Of a stretch of DNA of 48,603 nt, positions 43,705 to 48,603 are shown in pieces. The stretch comes from Prochloraceae cyanobacterium. GTDB lineage: Bacteria > Cyanobacteriota > Cyanobacteriia > Cyanobacteriales > JASJDA01. The stretch spans positions 1 through 48,603 of the forward strand of contig JASJDA010000061.1 in assembly GCA_030065755.1 (NCBI GenBank), written 5' to 3'. The notes beneath the pieces were generated by a model that was not told the DNA's origin, ran no database searches, and worked only from the letters and a program-made list of their open reading frames with translations. Each line of letters starts with the position of its first letter. Position 1 is the stretch's first letter. The translations under genes and the position numbers were made by a program.

Positions 43705-44766
43705 TTGAAACGGCCTAGCCACGGAGGGAATTTAGCTTGGGCAGCTTCAGTTGCAGGCTGTCAGGCATCCCTTATTGTTGATTTTTCTGCCAGTATCAAC
43801 CCGTTGGGGCCGCCAAAAAGCGCGATCGAGGCGATTAGTAGAAGTCTGTCGGAATTAAGTTCCTATCCAGACCCTAACTACTCGAGATTGCGCTTCTCTT
43901 TGGCTCGATGGCACCAACTAGCGCCAGAGTGGATTTTGCCTGGGAATGGCTCAGCCGAGTTATTAACCTGGGCAGCTTGGGAATTATCCCAATGTGAAAC
44001 TACTTACTTAATAACGCCTGCTTTTGGCGACTACTGGAGAGCGCTGTCTGCGTTTAACGGAAAAGTATATAAGTGTTCGCTAAATTTAGTCGCCAAAGAT
44101 TTATCTGAGGTTATTGGAAAAACTCAAGGAACAAAAAACAAAGGACTGCTATTGAATAACCCTCACAATCCAACTGGTAAGCTCTTTACAAGAGAAACAA
44201 TTTTGCCGTATTTAGAAGAGTTTGCCTTGGTGGTGATAGATGAGGCATTTATGGACTTTTTAGTGCCACAAGAGCAGGAAAGTTTAATCTCAGTAGTTCG
44301 CGATTATCCTAACTTGGTAATTCTCCGATCGCTCACCAAATTTTACAGTTTGCCAGGGTTGCGCCTAGGCTACGCGATCGCCCATCCAGATAGACTCAAA
44401 CGCTGGCAGTCGTGGCGCGATCCTTGGCCTGTTAACGTCCTAGCTGCGGCGGCTGGCATTGCTGTTATTTCAGATAAAGATTTTCAAAAAGCTACTTGGG
44501 ACTGGTTAATTCCCACAAGAGCGGAGTTATTTGCTGGTTTAGCCTCTTTACCAGGATTGCAACCACAACCAGGAGCCGCTAACTTTTTATTAGTGAGTAC
44601 AGAACAACCCAGTTCCCAATTACAAGAAAAACTGCTGAAAAATAACCGAATTTTAATCCGCGACTGCCTTAGTTTTCCTGAATTGGGAGATCGTTACTTT
44701 CGCGTAGCAATTCGCTCTCAAAAAGAGAATTACAGCCTCATAGAAGGTTTAGCAGCTATCTTTTAA
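43705..44766 (+). CDS. cobD: Threonine-phosphate decarboxylase CobD
   Basis: A 353-aa fold-type I PLP enzyme. The start MKRPSHGGNLAWAA, then DFSASINPLGPP and YPDPNYSRLR, are CobD signatures rather than HisC. The PLP Asp is in VVIDEAFMDF (Asp179) and the Schiff-base Lys is Lys212 in SLTKFYSLPGLRLGYA. It makes (R)-1-amino-2-propanol phosphate for the lower-loop linker of cobalamin (pseudocobalamin in most cyanobacteria). The start is TTG at 43705. It is 11 bp after HU. Confidence 0.93.
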   Translation: MKRPSHGGNLAWAASVAGCQASLIVDFSASINPLGPPKSAIEAISRSLSELSSYPDPNYSRLRFSLARWHQLAPEWILPGNGSAELLTWAAWELSQCETTYLITPAFGDYWRALSAFNGKVYKCSLNLVAKDLSEVIGKTQGTKNKGLLLNNPHNPTGKLFTRETILPYLEEFALVVIDEAFMDFLVPQEQESLISVVRDYPNLVILRSLTKFYSLPGLRLGYAIAHPDRLKRWQSWRDPWPVNVLAAAAGIAVISDKDFQKATWDWLIPTRAELFAGLASLPGLQPQPGAANFLLVSTEQPSSQLQEKLLKNNRILIRDCLSFPELGDRYFRVAIRSQKENYSLIEGLAAIF

Positions 44767-44777
44767 ATAAAAGCATC

Positions 44778-46244
44778 ATGGCAGTAGATTACGATCTCGT
44801 TATTATTGGAGCCAGTCCAGAAGGAATTTTTGCCGCCGCTACTGCTGCTAGTCTTAATGCTCGCGTTGCCCTAGTAGAACAACCTTTTAAGGGGCATCTG
44901 AGTCGATCTGACGCAATCTACAGTCGCACTCTTACCCGAGCAATTGGTTTCTCCAAGCAGTTTAAAGACGTTAGTGAATGTGGTTGGTTTTCTTTTTCGA
45001 GCAATTCAGAAATAACCCCAACGCCTTCGATTCAATTAGGGGAGGTACAATCTTGGGCAAAACAGGTACTTTGCTACCAAGCAGAATATAATTCTCTGGC
45101 GATTTTAGCCTCCCTTGGAGTGGATGTAATTATGGGGAGCGGTTCTTTTTGCGAACTTCCCCGCCAAGCTTTTATAGTAAAAGAGCGTCGCCTCAGATCG
45201 CGAGCCTATCTCATTGCTACTGGTTCGGCTCCCACTATTTTAGATCTAGACACCCTAGAACAAATTGGCTATCTTACTACTGCCGATCTTTGGCAAGAAA
45301 ATAACTTAGAGTCAATAGGCGATCGCTTGGCTATTTTGGGGGAAACTCCGATCGCTGTGGAATTAGCACAAAATTTTGCCAGATTAGGAAAGGATATATA
45401 TATAATTTCAGAGAGCCAGAGGATTTTACCAGCAGAAGACCCAGAAGTCTCCCAGCTAATTCAAGCAGTATTAGAAGCAGAAGGAGTTAAAATTCTTACC
45501 GCTTCTCCAGTGACCCAAGTGAAATCGATCGAGCGCAAAAAATGGGTACAAGCAGGCGATCGGGCTGTTGAAGTAGATGAAATAATACTCGCACTGGGGC
45601 GATCGCCGAATATTCAAGGTCTAAACTTAGAAAAAGTTGACGTTAAGTTTGGAATAAGGGGCATTAAGCTCAATAAAAAACTGCAAACTACTAATCCTCG
45701 AATTTATGCCTGTGGAGACGTTGCTGGGGGCTACCAATTCCTTCACATAGCACAATATGAAGCAAGTATTGCTGTAAAAAATGCCTTGTTTGCTCCCTAC
45801 TTTCACGTAGATTACCGCACTATTCCCTGGGCAATTTTTACCACTCCTCAATTGGGAAGAGTAGGAATGACAGAAGCCCAAGCGAGAAAGCGCTATGGTA
45901 AGGATGTTTTTGTCGTGCGGCAATATTTTAAGAGCATTACTTTTGCACAGGTCTTAGGTGAAAATACGGGGTTTTGTAAATTAGTAGTCCGCAGTAACGG
46001 AGAAATTTTAGGCGCTCACCTCGTTGGGTCAGAAGCAGCAGAATATATAGGCACGATCGCCCTAGCACTCCAACAGAAAATTAAGCTAAGGGCGATCGCC
46101 AATCTCTTCAGCCCTTTTCCTACTCTCTCAGATATACTTAATAAAAGTGCCAGGGAATGGCAGAGAGCGAATCTCAATCGAAATAAAACTTTGCATAACT
46201 TTCTGAAAAGTTTATTCATCTGTCGGCGCAACTGGTCTTCTTGA
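44778..46244 (+). CDS. FAD-dependent disulfide-oxidoreductase-like protein lacking the redox disulfide
   Basis: A 488-aa protein of the dihydrolipoamide dehydrogenase/mercuric reductase fold. FAD motif IIGASPEGIFAA (about 9-20), NAD motif LAILGETPIAVELAQNFARLG, second FAD motif IYACGDVAGGYQF, and dimerisation domain with TTPQLGRVGMTEAQA are clear. The usual GTCxxxGC(I/V)P disulfide is missing (the region reads PFKGHLSRSDAIYSRTL), and the C-terminal HPTxxE dyad is FPTLSD. It cannot run the classic dithiol cycle. It follows cobD by 11 bp, so a single operon HU-cobD-oxidoreductase is possible. Function unknown; a flavin-dependent reductase or sensor are options. Confidence 0.85.
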   Translation: MAVDYDLVIIGASPEGIFAAATAASLNARVALVEQPFKGHLSRSDAIYSRTLTRAIGFSKQFKDVSECGWFSFSSNSEITPTPSIQLGEVQSWAKQVLCYQAEYNSLAILASLGVDVIMGSGSFCELPRQAFIVKERRLRSRAYLIATGSAPTILDLDTLEQIGYLTTADLWQENNLESIGDRLAILGETPIAVELAQNFARLGKDIYIISESQRILPAEDPEVSQLIQAVLEAEGVKILTASPVTQVKSIERKKWVQAGDRAVEVDEIILALGRSPNIQGLNLEKVDVKFGIRGIKLNKKLQTTNPRIYACGDVAGGYQFLHIAQYEASIAVKNALFAPYFHVDYRTIPWAIFTTPQLGRVGMTEAQARKRYGKDVFVVRQYFKSITFAQVLGENTGFCKLVVRSNGEILGAHLVGSEAAEYIGTIALALQQKIKLRAIANLFSPFPTLSDILNKSAREWQRANLNRNKTLHNFLKSLFICRRNWSS

Positions 46245-46462
46245 AAACCAAACTTACTTAAATAGAGAGACTTGGTACTTGAATTGGAATTGGGTAAATT
46301 TGCGGGCAAAATCTAAGTAAATTAGCGGATAACACTTAATAAAGATTAAAAATATAATTAAGTAGAATACTCTTAAGTCCTCGCTCTCTCTAATTTGACA
46401 ACAGTGAAGATTTAAGAGTATCAGTTTTAGAAAGGAAGTTTATGTCAAAAAGATAATTATTT

Positions 46463-47668
46463 ATGAATAATGCTATCGACTCTTCAAACAAAAAACTCGA
46501 TAGTCAATTAAATTACCTCAAGCAAGAGCAATTTACAGGACTAATCGATATTAAGTCTAACACTGAAGTTCAGTGGAAAATATACTTGTGCCTGGGTCGT
46601 ATAGTTTGGGCTGACGGAGGTCCTCATGCTTATCGCTCTTGGATTAGATTATTAAAAAAACACTGTCCCAAAATCGATCTATCAAATAAATTTATTAATA
46701 ATAGTAAAAAATGTGAATGCTGGAAGTATCGAATTCTGACTTTTTTATGGGAACGGAACAAAATTACACAAGAACAATTAACAGCAATAATTAAAAATAA
46801 AATTGTTGAAGTCATGTTTGACCTACTGCAAGAAGAAACAACAGAATCGTTGCAGTATTCATATAGACCTACTTCTGCTGATTTTCTTTTAGCATCGGGA
46901 TTAAAAATTTCCCTGACTCTCCTCGATATAGAAGAAATTTTCCAAAAAACTCAGCGAAGTCAACAAAATTGGTCGGAGTATTGTCAAAAAACTGTTAATT
47001 GTTTCTCTCCTAATCTAGCTCCACAAATAAAAGACAAAGAAAAACTAAAACAAGAAGTTCCAACTAAAGTTTATGAAAATTTTGTCAAACTGATTGATGG
47101 CAAGCAAACTCTGAGAGATTTAGCGGTTATCCTGAATCAGGAAGTACAACGCTTAACTTGTTCTCTGATTCCCTATATTCAAAAAGAATTGCTAGAGTTA
47201 ATAACTATTCCCGATATCAAACAAGATAACACTTCGGCTGTTAACTCTTCTTCTGGTTCAAAAACCTCTTCCAAATCGGCTTCTAGATATAAACCACTGA
47301 TTGTTTGTATAGATGATAGTCCTCAAATTATCAAAGTAATGGAGACAATTATTAGAAATGCGGGCTATCGATTTATAGGTATTGAACAAGCGTTACAAGC
47401 TATCCCCACATTAGTTTCATCTAGTCCAGATCTGATTTTTCTAGATATAGGAATGCCTATTGTTAACGGTTACGAAATATGTAACCAACTGCGACGAGTT
47501 TCTAAGTTGAAAAATATACCAGTTATAATGCTCACAGGTCAAGATGGTATTATAGATCGAGTCAGAGCTAAAGTTGCTGGGGCTTCTGATTTTCTCTCTA
47601 AACCAATAGATACTTCCAAAATACTCAACACCGCAGAAGCATTTTTGTCTGTAACTCAAGAAAATTAG
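46463..47668 (+). CDS. PatA/PixG-type response regulator
   Basis: A 401-aa regulator. The N-terminal region (about 10-250) resembles the PatA-N/DUF4388-like domain: FTGLIDIKSNTEVQWKIYLCLGRIVWA. A Ser-rich linker (about 260-274) is followed by a CheY-like receiver (278-395) with phosphoacceptor Asp328 (LIFLDIGMP), acidic pocket DDS and Lys in SKPID. No output domain follows. In cyanobacteria such proteins act in phototaxis/pilus chemotaxis systems (PixG, PilG-type) or heterocyst patterning (PatA). No chemotaxis partners are adjacent. Confidence 0.85.
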   Translation: MNNAIDSSNKKLDSQLNYLKQEQFTGLIDIKSNTEVQWKIYLCLGRIVWADGGPHAYRSWIRLLKKHCPKIDLSNKFINNSKKCECWKYRILTFLWERNKITQEQLTAIIKNKIVEVMFDLLQEETTESLQYSYRPTSADFLLASGLKISLTLLDIEEIFQKTQRSQQNWSEYCQKTVNCFSPNLAPQIKDKEKLKQEVPTKVYENFVKLIDGKQTLRDLAVILNQEVQRLTCSLIPYIQKELLELITIPDIKQDNTSAVNSSSGSKTSSKSASRYKPLIVCIDDSPQIIKVMETIIRNAGYRFIGIEQALQAIPTLVSSSPDLIFLDIGMPIVNGYEICNQLRRVSKLKNIPVIMLTGQDGIIDRVRAKVAGASDFLSKPIDTSKILNTAEAFLSVTQEN

Positions 47669-47712
47669 AGAAAAACTATATAATAATCTGTCGTGACCAA
47701 AATCTTAATTAC

Positions 47713-48351
47713 ATGAAAGGGTTGTTTATAGTTTTTGAAGGAGTCGATGGTTCGGGAAGCTCTACACAAGCACTTCTATTAAAAGATTATGTTCTAGCTA
47801 GAGGTTGTCGCACAGTACTCAGTCCAGAACCTTCAAATGGACCTATAGGCAACTTAATTAGACAAATCATGAAAAAACGAGTTATCCTGACTCGGGACAG
47901 TCAAAGATTTGACGAGCAAATGGCTTATTTATTTGCAGCCGATCGTCACGATCATTTATATAACGATATTGATGGTGTATTTAAATTAGTGAACGATGGG
48001 TATCACGTTATCACTACCAGATATTATTTTTCTTCTCTAGCTTATAATTGCCGCAGCCGAGATGATTGGGAATTTATTAGTAGTTTAAATCAAAAATTTC
48101 CCAATCCCGATTTGGTTATTTATATTGACATTCCCCTCGAAGTTTCTTTGCAAAGGTTAAGCGATCGCTCCCTTAAAGAAGTATACGAAAATAAAGATAA
48201 ACTTACTCAAGTTAGACAAAATTATCAAAATATATTCGCTAAATATAAAGGTTTATTTTTGCAAGTTAATGGAACTGAAACTGTAAATAAAATTCACCAA
48301 CATATAGTTGATTTTCTGAAGGATAATTTTGCAGAAAAAATAGATATCTAG
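47713..48351 (+). CDS. tmk: Thymidylate kinase-like protein with altered P-loop
   Basis: A 212-aa protein of the dTMP kinase fold. FIVFEGVDGSGSSTQ at the N-terminus is the P-loop, the EP of SPEPSNGPIG fits the DRx/LID-proximal region, TTRYYFSSLAYN matches the DRYxxSSxAYQ motif, and PDLVIYIDIPLEVSLQRL the base-binding strand. The P-loop lacks the normal Lys (GSGSST instead of GSGKST), and the D of DRY is T. It is close to full length. Activity is doubtful or altered; some divergent Tmk proteins also lack the Lys. Cyanobacteria often have a second tmk elsewhere. Confidence 0.75.
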   Translation: MKGLFIVFEGVDGSGSSTQALLLKDYVLARGCRTVLSPEPSNGPIGNLIRQIMKKRVILTRDSQRFDEQMAYLFAADRHDHLYNDIDGVFKLVNDGYHVITTRYYFSSLAYNCRSRDDWEFISSLNQKFPNPDLVIYIDIPLEVSLQRLSDRSLKEVYENKDKLTQVRQNYQNIFAKYKGLFLQVNGTETVNKIHQHIVDFLKDNFAEKIDI

Positions 48352-48417
48352 CGAATATTGATATTCAACACTTTTTCAGCAAACCCTGGATAAACTCTAG
48401 CAGAAAAAATTCACAGC

Positions 48418-48446
48418 AAAAAAGCCTCCCAATTGGGAGGCTTTTT
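48418..48446. terminator. Bidirectional terminator between tmk-like gene and psbA
   Basis: GCCTCCC-AATT-GGGAGGC is a perfect seven-pair stem flanked by A-runs on the left and T-runs on the right, so it works for both converging genes: tmk-like on plus and psbA on minus. Confidence 0.9.
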
Positions 48447-48467
48447 ATTTAACTAGACTTTAGCCTA

Positions 48468-48603
<136 letters not shown>

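Overview
This window is chromosomal DNA from a cyanobacterium. The evidence is psaC (8674-8919), the 3' end of psbA (D1) at the right edge, a PilB-PilT-PilC cluster, an RppA/RppB-type two-component pair, a long-form HPF/LrtA gene with a long leader, cobalamin genes, and many copies of the HIP1 octamer GCGATCGC. The AT-leaning base composition and the number of small repeats suggest a large-genome unicellular, baeocytous or filamentous lineage, but I cannot name a genus.

Layout. 1-8.9 kb is mostly ordinary: a TnpB stub, a gamma-glutamylcyclotransferase-like protein, an ABC1 kinase, a PhzF protein, the rppA-rppB pair, a methyltransferase, a nucleobase permease and psaC. From 8.9 to 17.7 kb lies an eroded, repeat-rich stretch. 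It holds broken SDR and nirA genes, two or more MITE-like repeats, an unassigned 555-aa protein with ATP-grasp-like motifs, and a class I fructose-bisphosphate aldolase gene split by a TnpB-only IS200/IS605-type element whose junctions can be read to the base. From 17.8 to 23.9 kb is a cobalt/cobalamin region: cobW, hupE and a DUF1636 gene downstream of two tandem, 98%-identical cobalamin riboswitches (each with its own extended -10), then btuC-like and btuF-like genes separated by a 199-bp MITE, and a ferredoxin-like gene. 24-29 kb holds uppP, a DUF3120 protein, an FHA-adenylate cyclase, lipB and hpf. 29-34 kb is the pilB-pilT-pilC cluster, divergent from grpE-dnaK (34.4-37.5 kb). From 37.7 to 40.5 kb a small 2[4Fe-4S] ferredoxin gene is split by a complete group II intron that encodes a reverse transcriptase/HNH protein. 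That protein itself carries two in-frame 16-codon palindromic insertions. 40.7-48.6 kb holds two ABC ATPases, HU, cobD, an atypical flavoprotein, a PatA-type response regulator, an atypical thymidylate kinase-like protein and the tail of psbA.

The main themes are cobalt/B12 economy (riboswitches, HupE, CobW, DUF1636, BtuC/BtuF-like proteins, CobD) and intense small-mobile-element activity (TnpB, group II intron, several MITEs, in-frame palindromes). The best candidates for something new are the 48-bp palindromic insertions in the intron-encoded protein, the duplicated promoter-riboswitch units, and the orphan ATP-grasp-like protein. All function calls come from reading motifs; no database search was run.
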